From Alkalitalea saponilacus (GTDB lineage: Bacteria; Bacteroidota; Bacteroidia; Bacteroidales; Marinilabiliaceae), in contig NZ_FUYV01000002.1 of assembly GCF_900168165.1 (NCBI RefSeq), positions 124,001-188,000 of the forward strand: a stretch of 64,000 bases of DNA. The letters run 5' to 3'. Positions within the stretch are counted from its first letter, which is position 1. The number at the start of each line of letters is the position of its first letter. The translations under genes and the position numbers were made by a program. The notes beneath the pieces are model-generated. The model saw only the letters and a list, made by a program, of their open reading frames with translations. It was not told where the DNA came from and ran no database searches. Shown one piece after another: positions 8,310 to 16,744 of the stretch.

Positions 8310-9836
8310 TTATTCGATTGTAATAAGGCTCTTCCCTGTCATCTCTGCCGGCTTTTCAACTCCCATGATCTTAAGAATTGAAGGAGCAACATCGGCCAAA
8401 ATTCCATCGGTGACACTGCCTTTGCGATCGGTTACCCAAATAAATGGAACCGGATTCAGTGAGTGAGCCGTGTTGGGCGAACCATCTTCGTTTACAGCAT
8501 TATCGGCATTCCCGTGGTCGGCAATGATAATTGCTTCATATCCGTTGGCTTTAGCTGCTTCAACGGTATCACGCAAGCATTCATCAACAGCCTTTACAGC
8601 TTTTAATATGGCATTGTAATCACCTGTGTGTCCAACCATATCGCCATTGGCATAGTTCAGACAAATAAAATCAAACTTCTTTTTATTCAATGCTGCCACA
8701 ACCTCATCCCGAACTTCGTAGGCACTCATTTCAGGCTGATGGTCGTAAGTTGGCACCTTCGGGCTGTTAACAAGAATTCTCTCCTCGTTGGCAAACACCT
8801 CCTCACGGCCTCCTGAAAAGAAGAATGTTACATGCGCATACTTTTCTGTTTCAGCCATGCGCAACTGAGCCAATCCGTTTGCTGCAACAATTTCACCAAT
8901 TGTATTGGTAACATTGTCTTTATCAAACAGCACGTGCATTCCTTTATATGTTGCATCATATGGCGTCATGGTGCAATAGTACAATGGAAGAGTTTTCATA
9001 TCATACTCCGGCATATCTCTTTGCGTCAGCACCTCAGTTATTTCCCTGGCACGGTCGTTACGGAAATTAAAGAATATGATAACATCACCTTCCTGAATGT
9101 TTCCAACAGGATTCCCGTTGGCATCAACTTTCACAATGGGTTTGATAAATTCATCGGTCACGTTGTTGTTGTATGACTCCTGAATTGCAGAAACCACATC
9201 CGTAACCGGTGTACCAACTCCTTTAACCAATAAATCATAAGCTTCTTTAACGCGTTCCCATCTTTTGTCGCGATCCATGGCATAATAACGTCCGATAACT
9301 GAAGCTACCTCTCCGTTATTATTTTTCATATGCTCCAGCAATTCGGTAACGTACCCCTTTCCACTTTTTGGATCGGTATCGCGACCATCCATAAATGCGT
9401 GAACAAATATTTTATCCAAACCAAATTCGGTGGCCACATCGGTCAGCTTATATAAATGCTCCTGACTGCTGTGAACTCCTCCTTTTGAAACCAAACCCAG
9501 AAAATGAACCTGCTTGCCATTCTCTTTGGCATAGTTCAAAGCCTTAACCAATTCAGGGTTTTGAGAAATTGAGTTGTCACGAATGGCCAGGTTAATTTTA
9601 ACCAAATCCTGGTAAACAACACGTCCAGCACCAATGTTTAGGTGACCAACTTCGGAATTTCCCATTTGTCCGTCGGGCAAACCAACGTTTTCGCCAGATG
9701 CAGCAAGTTGAGAGTTGGGATATTTTGCTACCAAAGAATCAAAATATGGAGTATCCCCTTTAAATATTACGTCAGAATCCGACTTGTTGCCGTAACCCCA
9801 ACCATCAAGAATAATAAGTATGGTTTTTTTGTCCAT
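8310..9836 (-). CDS. gpmI: 2,3-bisphosphoglycerate-independent phosphoglycerate mutase
   Basis: A 508-residue glycolytic enzyme interconverting 3- and 2-phosphoglycerate using two Mn2+ ions, of the alkaline phosphatase superfamily. Visible motifs: the first metal Asp in [11 protein letters not shown], the catalytic Ser in [19 protein letters not shown] (near residue 62), [23 protein letters not shown] for substrate binding, the FFFSGGREE block, and metal ligands in [10 protein letters not shown] and IIADHGNAD. Length is typical. The likely promoter (TAATTTTG, minus strand, 9924-9931) leaves a leader of roughly 80 bases. Confidence 0.96.
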   Translation of the reverse strand: MDKKTILIILDGWGYGNKSDSDVIFKGDTPYFDSLVAKYPNSQLAASGENVGLPDGQMGNSEVGHLNIGAGRVVYQDLVKINLAIRDNSISQNPELVKALNYAKENGKQVHFLGLVSKGGVHSSQEHLYKLTDVATEFGLDKIFVHAFMDGRDTDPKSGKGYVTELLEHMKNNNGEVASVIGRYYAMDRDKRWERVKEAYDLLVKGVGTPVTDVVSAIQESYNNNVTDEFIKPIVKVDANGNPVGNIQEGDVIIFFNFRNDRAREITEVLTQRDMPEYDMKTLPLYYCTMTPYDATYKGMHVLFDKDNVTNTIGEIVAANGLAQLRMAETEKYAHVTFFFSGGREEVFANEERILVNSPKVPTYDHQPEMSAYEVRDEVVAALNKKKFDFICLNYANGDMVGHTGDYNAILKAVKAVDECLRDTVEAAKANGYEAIIIADHGNADNAVNEDGSPNTAHSLNPVPFIWVTDRKGSVTDGILADVAPSILKIMGVEKPAEMTGKSLITIE

Positions 9837-9923
9837 GAAATAGTAGTATTACAATATTTTTATAGAAATAACAGTTCGAATAGAACTTGTGTTCAGTGTT
9901 TTGCTCGTTTTAAACAAACGTTG

Positions 9924-9931
9924 CAAAATTA
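9924..9931 (-). promoter_or_regulatory. -7 element for gpmI
   Basis: TAATTTTG on the minus strand fits TAnnTTTG. It sits about 90 bases upstream of the gpmI start; the -33 element is not obvious. Confidence 0.4.
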
Positions 9932-9998
9932 CCTATTTTTACCCAAACTCTTTACTGAAAAGTGTTAATTCATTCTAAATAAGAAAATTGAAAACAAA

Positions 9999-10030
9999 AA
10001 TAGCCGACCTAACCGGTCGGCTATTTTTTT
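9999..10030 (-). terminator. Terminator after tRNA-Phe
   Basis: ATAGCCGACC and GGTCGGCTAT form a 10-base stem with T-runs on both strands. Read on the minus strand it lies just beyond the first tRNA-Phe 3' end. Confidence 0.8.
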
Positions 10031-10031
10031 G

Positions 10032-10104
<73 letters not shown>

Positions 10105-10238
10105 GGATTGTTATTTTTACTGTTGCAAAAATAACAAATACCCAAAATCAATTAACCCTTAAAATCCTCAGGTAGAAAACCTTTCAAAATCATCAAACCT
10201 GAATTAAATCTAATGCACCTTTAAAACATTAAATTCTG

Positions 10239-10311
<73 letters not shown>

Positions 10312-10520
10312 TTGCGAAAACGCGGTGCAAATATACGTAAAGATTTCTTTCTTCAAAACCACTCCATTATTTTTATTAACGTGGCAAACCACCAAAAACG
10401 CATACAAACCTGTATTTCAACAACTTTAAATTGAAAAATATTTTTCCAGTCAAATACATTTTTCACGTACACCGCAATGCATTACCGGAGAGTAATCATG
10501 TTTATCCCCGTTTATTTTAC

Positions 10521-10528
10521 TAATTTTG
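10521..10528 (+). promoter_or_regulatory. -7 element for the M16 protease gene
   Basis: TAATTTTG matches TAnnTTTG 24 bases before the ATG at 10552. Because this element would lie inside the longest open frame (which begins at 10477), it argues for the downstream start. Confidence 0.5.
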
Positions 10529-10551
10529 CGCACTCATTTTTAAAACAAGAA

Positions 10552-11778
10552 ATGCTACTTTTTTCACATACATTGCCAAACGGAATTCGTTTGATTCATC
10601 ATCCTGTAGATTCACCGGTGGGTCACTGCGGACTCATCATCAACACTGGGTCCAGAGATGAGAAAGAGGATGAACACGGAATGGCTCATTTTATTGAACA
10701 CGTACTTTTTAAGGGCACCAAAAAGCGTAAAACATATCATATCCTTAGTAGAATCGACGATGTTGGCGGTGAACTGAATGCCTACACCACAAAGGAGGAA
10801 ACCTGTATTTACGCCTCTTTTCTGAAACAGGACTTCAATCGAGCCATGGAGCTGATTCACGATATTGCCTTTAATTCAACCTTTCCGGTTAAGGAAATTG
10901 AAAAAGAAAAGGAGGTCATTATTGATGAAATAAACTCCTATAAAGACAGTCCGGCCGACCTGATTCTAGACGACTTTGAAGAGTTGGTTTTTTCAAAGGA
11001 TGCCATTGGAAGAAACATTCTTGGCACCCCGGAGACAATCTCGAAATTTGGTCAAAAGGATATTAGAAAATTCATGGCCGAAAACTACCATACCGATCAG
11101 ATGGTGATTTGTTCTGTGGGACAAATACCTCCCGGTAAAATCATGAAAATTGCATCACGATATTTTGGTAGTATTACTCCAAATTACCGCCAACTCAAAC
11201 GCCAACCCAATTCACCCTACCTGCCACAAACGGTGGAAAAAACCATGGATACTTTTCAGAGTCATGTGGCCATTGGCAACGTAGCCTACGACCTGAATCA
11301 TCCAAACAGGCTGAGTCTTTTGCTGCTCAACAACATTCTTGGAGGGCCTGGAATGAACAGCCGCCTCAACATGTCGTTGAGAGAGAAAAATGGAATTGCA
11401 TATAACATTGAATCCATCTACACCCCCTATTTTGGAACCGGAGTTTTCAGTATCTACTTTGGAACGGATGAAGAAAACCTGAAACGCAGCATAAAAATTG
11501 TGCACAAAGAACTAAAAAAACTCCGCGAGAAAAAGCTTGGCAAACTTCAAATTCACAATGCACGCCGGCAACTTAAAGGTCAGATTACCATTGCCAACGA
11601 AAACAGGGAGCACCTGATGCTTTCCATCGGAAAAAGTTTTATGCTGTACAATAAAGTGGATACAATAGAAGAAATATACAACAAATTAGACAACATTACT
11701 GCCGAAAAGCTTTTAGAAACAGCCAATGAGATATTTGCACCCGAACAGTTATCCTATCTGATTTACAGACAAAGTTGA
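10552..11778 (+). CDS. M16 family zinc protease (pitrilysin/MPP-like)
   Basis: About 408 residues from ATG 10552. A longer frame begins at 10477, but its first 25 codons overlap a likely promoter and the homologous part starts at MLLFSHTLPNGIRLIHH. The inverted zinc motif HxxEH is in HGMAHFIEHVLFKGTKKR, and the distal zinc Glu is in EKEVIIDEINSYKDSP, as in processing-peptidase-like M16B enzymes. The C-terminal half keeps the LNNILGGPGMNSRLNMSLREKNGIAY segment. Probably a cytosolic or periplasmic peptide-degrading enzyme; no clear signal peptide is seen. It is coupled to the next gene, whose ATG overlaps this TGA stop. Confidence 0.9.
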   Translation: MLLFSHTLPNGIRLIHHPVDSPVGHCGLIINTGSRDEKEDEHGMAHFIEHVLFKGTKKRKTYHILSRIDDVGGELNAYTTKEETCIYASFLKQDFNRAMELIHDIAFNSTFPVKEIEKEKEVIIDEINSYKDSPADLILDDFEELVFSKDAIGRNILGTPETISKFGQKDIRKFMAENYHTDQMVICSVGQIPPGKIMKIASRYFGSITPNYRQLKRQPNSPYLPQTVEKTMDTFQSHVAIGNVAYDLNHPNRLSLLLLNNILGGPGMNSRLNMSLREKNGIAYNIESIYTPYFGTGVFSIYFGTDEENLKRSIKIVHKELKKLREKKLGKLQIHNARRQLKGQITIANENREHLMLSIGKSFMLYNKVDTIEEIYNKLDNITAEKLLETANEIFAPEQLSYLIYRQS

Positions 11779-12410
11779 TGCAAAAAAAACTAGAACAATA
11801 TATACTTGACCACATTAATGATGAAAATCCGGTTCTTAAAGAACTGGAACGATACACGTACCTTCACGTTTTGCGCCCTCGCATGCTGTCAGGCCATTTA
11901 CAAGGCTCATTGTTAACAATGCTTTGCCGGATGATAAAGCCGGTTAACATTCTGGAAATTGGCACCTACACCGGATATTCATCCATATGCATGGCATATG
12001 GATGTAACGACTCAGCACATATACACACCATCGAAGTCAACGACGAGCTGGAACACGTCATTCGCAAATTTCATAAAAAAGCCGGAGTTGAAAATAAAAT
12101 CACACTACACATTGGTGATGCCTTAAAAATAATAGAGAGATTAAACATCGATTTTGACCTGGTTTTTATTGATGGAGACAAGCGCCAATATCCTGAATAT
12201 TACAATGCTGTTCTGCCAAAAACTAAACAAGGCGGTTTTATTTTAGCCGACAATATTTTGTGGGATGGCAAAGTAGCAAAACCCAACATGCCCGATGATG
12301 CATACACCAAAGGTATAATGGACTTTAACCGCATGGTTAAAGAAGATACGCGTATTGAAAAAACCATACTGCCTGTAAGAGACGGAATCACCCTAATCTG
12401 TAAAAAATAG
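11778..12410 (+). CDS. SAM-dependent O-methyltransferase (family 3)
   Basis: About 210 residues from the ATG at 11778, which overlaps the preceding TGA by one base and implies translational coupling. The Rossmann SAM-binding motif is ILEIGTYTGYSSICMA (around residue 58), acidic motif II is HTIEVNDE, and the metal/catalytic region is DLVFIDGDKRQYPEYY followed by GGFILADNILWDGKV, typical of catechol/caffeoyl-CoA-type class I enzymes. The substrate cannot be read from sequence. Confidence 0.9.
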   Translation: MQKKLEQYILDHINDENPVLKELERYTYLHVLRPRMLSGHLQGSLLTMLCRMIKPVNILEIGTYTGYSSICMAYGCNDSAHIHTIEVNDELEHVIRKFHKKAGVENKITLHIGDALKIIERLNIDFDLVFIDGDKRQYPEYYNAVLPKTKQGGFILADNILWDGKVAKPNMPDDAYTKGIMDFNRMVKEDTRIEKTILPVRDGITLICKK

Positions 12411-12468
12411 ATGGCAGTTTTAAAACATACCTGATTCTTTCGCACGATTTATATTCTTTTTTTACCTT

Positions 12469-12476
12469 TAGTTTTG
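12469..12476 (+). promoter_or_regulatory. -7 element for the acyl-CoA ligase gene
   Basis: TAGTTTTG matches TAnnTTTG, 28 bases before the start codon. Confidence 0.4.
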
Positions 12477-12504
12477 AAAACCATTACTGAACAAGAAACT
12501 TAAT

Positions 12505-14319
12505 ATGCAAATTGAACGGACATTTGACTTGCTTGAGAACATCAAGCAAAACCACAACCGGCCGGACATATTAATGGCCAAACGCGAAGGACAATGGGTA
12601 AACTTCAGCGCCGATGACTACAACCGGACATCCAAGCATTTCAGCTACGGTTTGTTAGCCAGAGGGTTTAGCAAGGGTGACAAAATCGCAACGGTATCCA
12701 ACAACCGGCCGGAATGGAACATTGCAGATATGGGAATGGCCATGGCCGGTGTCATCCATGTACCCATATACCCAACCATTGGCGATGACGAATACAAGCA
12801 CATTTTGGCACATTCTGATGCCAAAATTCTTATTGTGTCCGATTTGGCTTTATACAACAGACTGAAGCCCATTGCCGAAGAACTGGAGAATATTGAGGAA
12901 GTTTTAACCTTTAATTTCTATCAGGACATCCCTCACTGGAGTTCAATCACAAAAGAAGGTGAGGAAAACCGGGTAAATTTTAAGGAAACACTTTTAAAAA
13001 TTAGAAAAGAGATATCCCCTGACGATGTTGTTTCCATCATTTATACCTCAGGAACCACCGGAATGCCCAAGGGAGTAATGCTTACACATAATAACTTTAT
13101 CAGCAACGTAAAAGCATGTGCGGAACTATTCGATCTGAGAGCAGGCGACCGCATTCTTAGCTTTTTGCCAATATCCCATGTATTTGAGCGAATGGTAAAC
13201 TACCTGTTTCAATATAGAGGCTGCGCCATTTATTATGCTGAAAACCTGGGAACCATAGCACAAAACATGGTGGAAATTCAGGCAAACGCTTTTGCCACGG
13301 TTCCACGTGTTATAGAACGCATTTATGACCGCATTGTATCTAAGGGTGAAGATTTAACCGGACTTAAAAAAGCCATATTCTTTCAATCCCTGAAACTGGG
13401 AGAGAAATACCGATATAATGGAAAACACAACCCCTGGTATGGTCTGCGCCTTTGGTTTGCACGCAAACTGGTTTTCTCTAAATGGCAAAAAGCCTTTGGA
13501 GGCAAACTAAGGTTTGTTGTATCGGGGGGTGCTGCTCTTCAGCCACGTTTAAGCAGGCTGTTCTTTGCAGCAGGCATACCCCTTCTCGAAGGCTACGGAC
13601 TCACTGAAACATCTCCAGTAATTGCCGTGAATCACCTCAGTAAACCAAACAGTCTTCTGATAGGAACTGTTGGCCCTGTGATTGAAAACGTTGAAGTAAA
13701 AATAGATGAAGACGGGGAAATACTGACAAAAGGGCCACACATAATGAAAGGCTACTACAAGGACGAAAAAAACACCGCTGAAGTAATTGACGAAAACGGC
13801 TGGTTTCATACCGGTGACATCGGGAAACTTATCGACAACAGATTTCTCAAAATCACTGACCGAAAAAAAGAGATGTTTAAAACATCTAGTGGTAAATACA
13901 TCGCACCCCAGGTTATTGAGAACATGCTGAAAGAGTCTTTTTTCATTGAACAAGCCATGGTGGTAGGTGAAAATGAAAAATTTGCCAGCGCACTGATACT
14001 TCCAAATTTTGAATATCTGCATTTATGGGCACATGAACGACGCATACATTTCCGTGACAACATGGAACTAATTTCCCTGAACACCGTGCAAAAAAGATTC
14101 CAGCAGGAAATTGACCATTACAACAAACAGCTTGGGAAATTTGAGCAACTTAGCAGATTCAGGCTGGTTCATGAAGCATGGACAGCACAATCGGGAGAAT
14201 TGTCGCCAACCTTGAAATTACGTAGAAGAGTTCTTTACAAAAAATATGCTGACATAATCAGGCAGATATACTCTTATAACGAAGGCGAAGAAAATCGTGG
14301 GAAGCACAAGTTTAGTTGA
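12505..14319 (+). CDS. Long-chain acyl-CoA ligase (AMP-forming)
   Basis: A 604-residue adenylate-forming enzyme that activates fatty acids with ATP and CoA. Motifs in order: IYTSGTTGMPKGVMLTHNN (P-loop-like A3), LSFLPISHVFERM, YAENLGTIAQNM (long-chain type), VSGGAALQPRLSRLFFAAGI, EGYGLTETSPV (A5), GWFHTGDIGKL (A7), and DRKKEMFKTSSGKYIAPQ with the hinge and a following region carrying catalytic lysines. Length and motifs fit the FadD15/ACSL-like subgroup. No membrane segment. Transcribed alone, ending at a strong hairpin. Confidence 0.93.
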   Translation: MQIERTFDLLENIKQNHNRPDILMAKREGQWVNFSADDYNRTSKHFSYGLLARGFSKGDKIATVSNNRPEWNIADMGMAMAGVIHVPIYPTIGDDEYKHILAHSDAKILIVSDLALYNRLKPIAEELENIEEVLTFNFYQDIPHWSSITKEGEENRVNFKETLLKIRKEISPDDVVSIIYTSGTTGMPKGVMLTHNNFISNVKACAELFDLRAGDRILSFLPISHVFERMVNYLFQYRGCAIYYAENLGTIAQNMVEIQANAFATVPRVIERIYDRIVSKGEDLTGLKKAIFFQSLKLGEKYRYNGKHNPWYGLRLWFARKLVFSKWQKAFGGKLRFVVSGGAALQPRLSRLFFAAGIPLLEGYGLTETSPVIAVNHLSKPNSLLIGTVGPVIENVEVKIDEDGEILTKGPHIMKGYYKDEKNTAEVIDENGWFHTGDIGKLIDNRFLKITDRKKEMFKTSSGKYIAPQVIENMLKESFFIEQAMVVGENEKFASALILPNFEYLHLWAHERRIHFRDNMELISLNTVQKRFQQEIDHYNKQLGKFEQLSRFRLVHEAWTAQSGELSPTLKLRRRVLYKKYADIIRQIYSYNEGEENRGKHKFS

Positions 14320-14340
14320 CTTTTATCGCGAAAATGTTAA

Positions 14341-14378
14341 AAACCACCATTTTCTTAAAAAAAATGGTGGTTTTTTTA
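14341..14378 (+). terminator. Terminator after the acyl-CoA ligase gene
   Basis: AAACCACCATTTT pairs with AAAATGGTGGTTT, followed by a T-run. Confidence 0.8.
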
Positions 14379-14387
14379 AAAAAATTT

Positions 14388-14395
14388 TACCTTTG
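14388..14395 (+). promoter_or_regulatory. -7 element for the cold-shock gene
   Basis: TACCTTTG fits TAnnTTTG, 28 bases before the start. The predicted leader is about 20 bases, much shorter than the thermosensing leader of E. coli cspA. Confidence 0.45.
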
Positions 14396-14423
14396 GTGTA
14401 ACTAATATTTTTTTTACACTATT

Positions 14424-14615
14424 ATGAACAAAGGAATTGTAAAGTTTTTTAATGACACCAAAGGTTTCGGTTTCATTAAAGATGAAGAATCAGGCGAAGA
14501 ATACTTCGTACATGTAACAGGTCTTGTTGACAAGATCAGAGAAAACGATGAAGTAACGTATGACCTTCAAGAAGGAAGAAAAGGTCTTAACGCTGTAAAT
14601 GTTAAGCTGGCTTAG
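14424..14615 (+). CDS. Cold-shock domain protein (CspA family)
   Basis: A 63-residue single cold-shock domain, an RNA/ssDNA chaperone. The nucleic-acid motifs are present: RNP1 as KGFGFI and RNP2 as YFVHV, and the N-terminus MNKGIVKFFNDTKGFGFI is standard. Slightly shorter than the usual 65-70 residues but complete. Monocistronic with its own promoter and a bidirectional terminator. Confidence 0.95.
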   Translation: MNKGIVKFFNDTKGFGFIKDEESGEEYFVHVTGLVDKIRENDEVTYDLQEGRKGLNAVNVKLA

Positions 14616-14647
14616 TTGTAGATTAATACACTATAACTTCCGATGTT

Positions 14648-14678
14648 AAAAAGGGTTTCGCAATGCGAAACCCTTTTT
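14648..14678. terminator. Bidirectional terminator between csp and thioredoxin genes
   Basis: AAAAAGGGTTTCGC and GCGAAACCCTTTTT flank an AAT loop, with T-runs on both strands, between convergent genes. Confidence 0.85.
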
Positions 14679-14998
14679 TAATCATCAAAAAGAATCTTAT
14701 AAGGTCTGGAAAGTGCATCATCCAATTGTCCAATACCCATATTGCGTGAAAATCGCAATACTTCATTTCCTTCAAACAAAACTACCACAGTTGGAACCGC
14801 AAACACAGAATATTGTGCTGCTATTTCAGGAGATTTTGTAACATCGCAATACATCATCGCTATACGAGGATATTTCGCACCCAGCAACGCTTTCACTTTA
14901 GGTTGAAGCACTTTGCATACATTACAACCGTTATGAGAGAAGTATATTAATACTGCTTTATTTTCACTAATAATATTTTCGACAGAAGCATCCACCAC
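14678..14998 (-). CDS. Thioredoxin-like protein
   Basis: 106 residues with one thioredoxin fold. The redox site is CNVC (in FSHNGCNVCKVLQP) rather than WCGPC, and the cis-Pro is in FAVPTVVVLFEG. No signal peptide, so it is probably cytosolic. It is the last gene of the porU-porV-ispF group (11 bases after ispF). Role in this operon is unknown; a general thiol-disulfide reductase or a bacillithiol-type monothiol-like role are both possible. Confidence 0.85.
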   Translation of the reverse strand: MVDASVENIISENKAVLIYFSHNGCNVCKVLQPKVKALLGAKYPRIAMMYCDVTKSPEIAAQYSVFAVPTVVVLFEGNEVLRFSRNMGIGQLDDALSRPYKILFDD

Positions 14999-15009
14999 AT
15001 TACCTTCTT

Positions 15010-15495
15010 TTACTTATACAGCATCACCACAGCATAGGCCGAAACACCTTCACCCCTGCCTACAAAACCCATTTTTTCAGTAGTAGTTGCCTTAATGGAA
15101 ATATCTTCTATACTTATTTGCATCACACTGCTCAATACTTCCTGCATCTTTGGAATAAATGGATTGATTTTTGGTTGCTGAAGACAGATGGTTGAATCAA
15201 TATTTCCAACTTCATAACCGCTGTTTCTGATGATATGCATGGTTTTTTGAAGCAATACCTTGCTATCGACGCCCTTCAATGCCGGATCGGTATCGGGAAA
15301 ATGAAAACCAATATCGCGCAGGTTAGCGGCACCAAAAAGGGCATCACAAATGGCATGTATCAAAACGTCGCCGTCCGAATGTCCAACCGATCCTTTTTCG
15401 AAAGGAACATGAATTCCTCCCAGCCACAATTTAAAACCAGAAGCGAGCTGGTGGACGTCAAAGCCCATTCCAACCCGCCATTTCATCTGTTGCAT
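15010..15495 (-). CDS. ispF: 2-C-methyl-D-erythritol 2,4-cyclodiphosphate synthase
   Basis: A 161-residue enzyme of the non-mevalonate isoprenoid pathway that cyclises CDP-methylerythritol 2-phosphate. The zinc ligands are in GFDVHQL and HAICDALFGA, and the family signature SVGHSDGDVLIHAICDALFG is complete; the C-terminal KATTTEKMGFVGRGEGV block binds CDP. The family N-terminus suggests initiation at the second Met (15486). It begins 8 bases after porV, a linkage also known from Porphyromonas. Confidence 0.95.
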   Translation of the reverse strand: MQQMKWRVGMGFDVHQLASGFKLWLGGIHVPFEKGSVGHSDGDVLIHAICDALFGAANLRDIGFHFPDTDPALKGVDSKVLLQKTMHIIRNSGYEVGNIDSTICLQQPKINPFIPKMQEVLSSVMQISIEDISIKATTTEKMGFVGRGEGVSAYAVVMLYK

Positions 15496-15503
15496 CTTAT
15501 TGT

Positions 15504-16679
15504 TTATCTTAATTGATCAATATCAATTCCTAATGAGAACCTAACTGTATTTGCCAATGGGTTGTTCTGAACAACCGGAATGATGTATGAAGCATCCAGC
15601 GATAACATATTGAATTTTAAACCGATACCGGCAGTAAAGTGCTTGCGGTTCCCTTTATTTTCATGCTCATGAAAATATCCTGCTCGTATGGCAAATTGCT
15701 GATCATACCAATACTCTAAACCAATAGCATATGCAATCTCCTGAAGTTCTTCCTTAAAACCACCAGGGGCATCAGTAAAAGAACGAAACATGGCACTGGT
15801 CACCGACATATCGTTGTTCCTGAAATACTCATCTCTTGTCATATCAGCAGAAAGAGGTGGGGTTGGAACCAATAGCTTCATTGCGTCAAAAGAGACATTC
15901 AAACTGTTAAAGGCATCCAGTTCGGTGGACAAACCAACACCTAATCTTAGATTTGTGGGGATAAACTGGCGAGTATCTCCTCCATCATAGGATATTTTAT
16001 TACCTATATTTGAGATGTTTATTCCTGAGGTAAAAACAGAATTGTTCCCAACTAGTTCGGTTGGAGTTTGAAAATAGAACGCCAAATCGGCAGCAAAAGA
16101 ATTCCCTGCCTCCATATTTTCAACCATACCACCATACAAGTCCGATCGGATATACCTGAATGCCACAGCACCTGAGAACCTTTCTGACAACAATCGACTA
16201 TACGCAACATCGATAGCAAATTCATTTGGTTTTACCTGTAAAGGCATCTGATCCGCAGTTTCCCGTAAAAGAATCTCACCTAAGGTGAAATATCTAAGTG
16301 ATGCACTTATCACTTGTAGTTCATCAATCCTAGTGTAACCGGTAAGGTAATACATGTTAATGTCATTTACCAACTTTCTTAGCCATGGCGTGTAAGACAT
16401 GGCTGCTCCCTGATTACCACTGATAAAAGCAAATTGCGCCGGGTTTACATGCTGAGCATGAACACTGGGAGTAGAGGCCACACCGGCATTCCCCATCGCA
16501 CCTGCCCTTGAGTCTGGTGTAATTCCTAAAAACGGAACTGCAGTACTGATAATATTAACCTGCCCCCCTAACTCATTTAAGTCTATTTCTCGTTGCGCGT
16601 TTCCTGCTGTTGCTAATAAACAAGAAATAAACGCCATGATACCAACTCTTCGAAGGAAAAAATTAATTTGTGTCGTCAT
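15504..16679 (-). CDS. porV: Type IX secretion outer-membrane protein PorV
   Basis: 391 residues. It has a signal peptide (GIMAFISCLLATAGNAQ) and a FadL-like beta-barrel pattern with many alternating strands, ending in a Phe-rich terminal strand (VRFSLGIDIDQL). Family features include TAVPFLGITPDSRAGAMGNA and VHAQHVNPAQFAF. PorV (LptO) shuttles type IX cargo from the translocon to the PorU sortase at the outer membrane. It is 65 bases downstream of porU, the classical partner order. Confidence 0.94.
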   Translation of the reverse strand: MTTQINFFLRRVGIMAFISCLLATAGNAQREIDLNELGGQVNIISTAVPFLGITPDSRAGAMGNAGVASTPSVHAQHVNPAQFAFISGNQGAAMSYTPWLRKLVNDINMYYLTGYTRIDELQVISASLRYFTLGEILLRETADQMPLQVKPNEFAIDVAYSRLLSERFSGAVAFRYIRSDLYGGMVENMEAGNSFAADLAFYFQTPTELVGNNSVFTSGINISNIGNKISYDGGDTRQFIPTNLRLGVGLSTELDAFNSLNVSFDAMKLLVPTPPLSADMTRDEYFRNNDMSVTSAMFRSFTDAPGGFKEELQEIAYAIGLEYWYDQQFAIRAGYFHEHENKGNRKHFTAGIGLKFNMLSLDASYIIPVVQNNPLANTVRFSLGIDIDQLR

Positions 16680-16744
16680 TATTTTTTATTGATTTTACTT
16701 TATAACTAGTATCTTCTCTTTAAAACTATAATAATTTGGATTTA

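Noticed and set aside
7912-8466. 184-codon plus-strand frame across the DUF3109 and gpmI genes
   Set aside because: It is antisense to two well-supported genes and crosses their terminator; the product is Ser/Pro-rich without a domain.
13549-14022. 157-codon open frame on the minus strand inside the acyl-CoA ligase gene
   Set aside because: It is fully antisense to a clear enzyme gene and its product (Phe-rich, no family) looks like a shadow.
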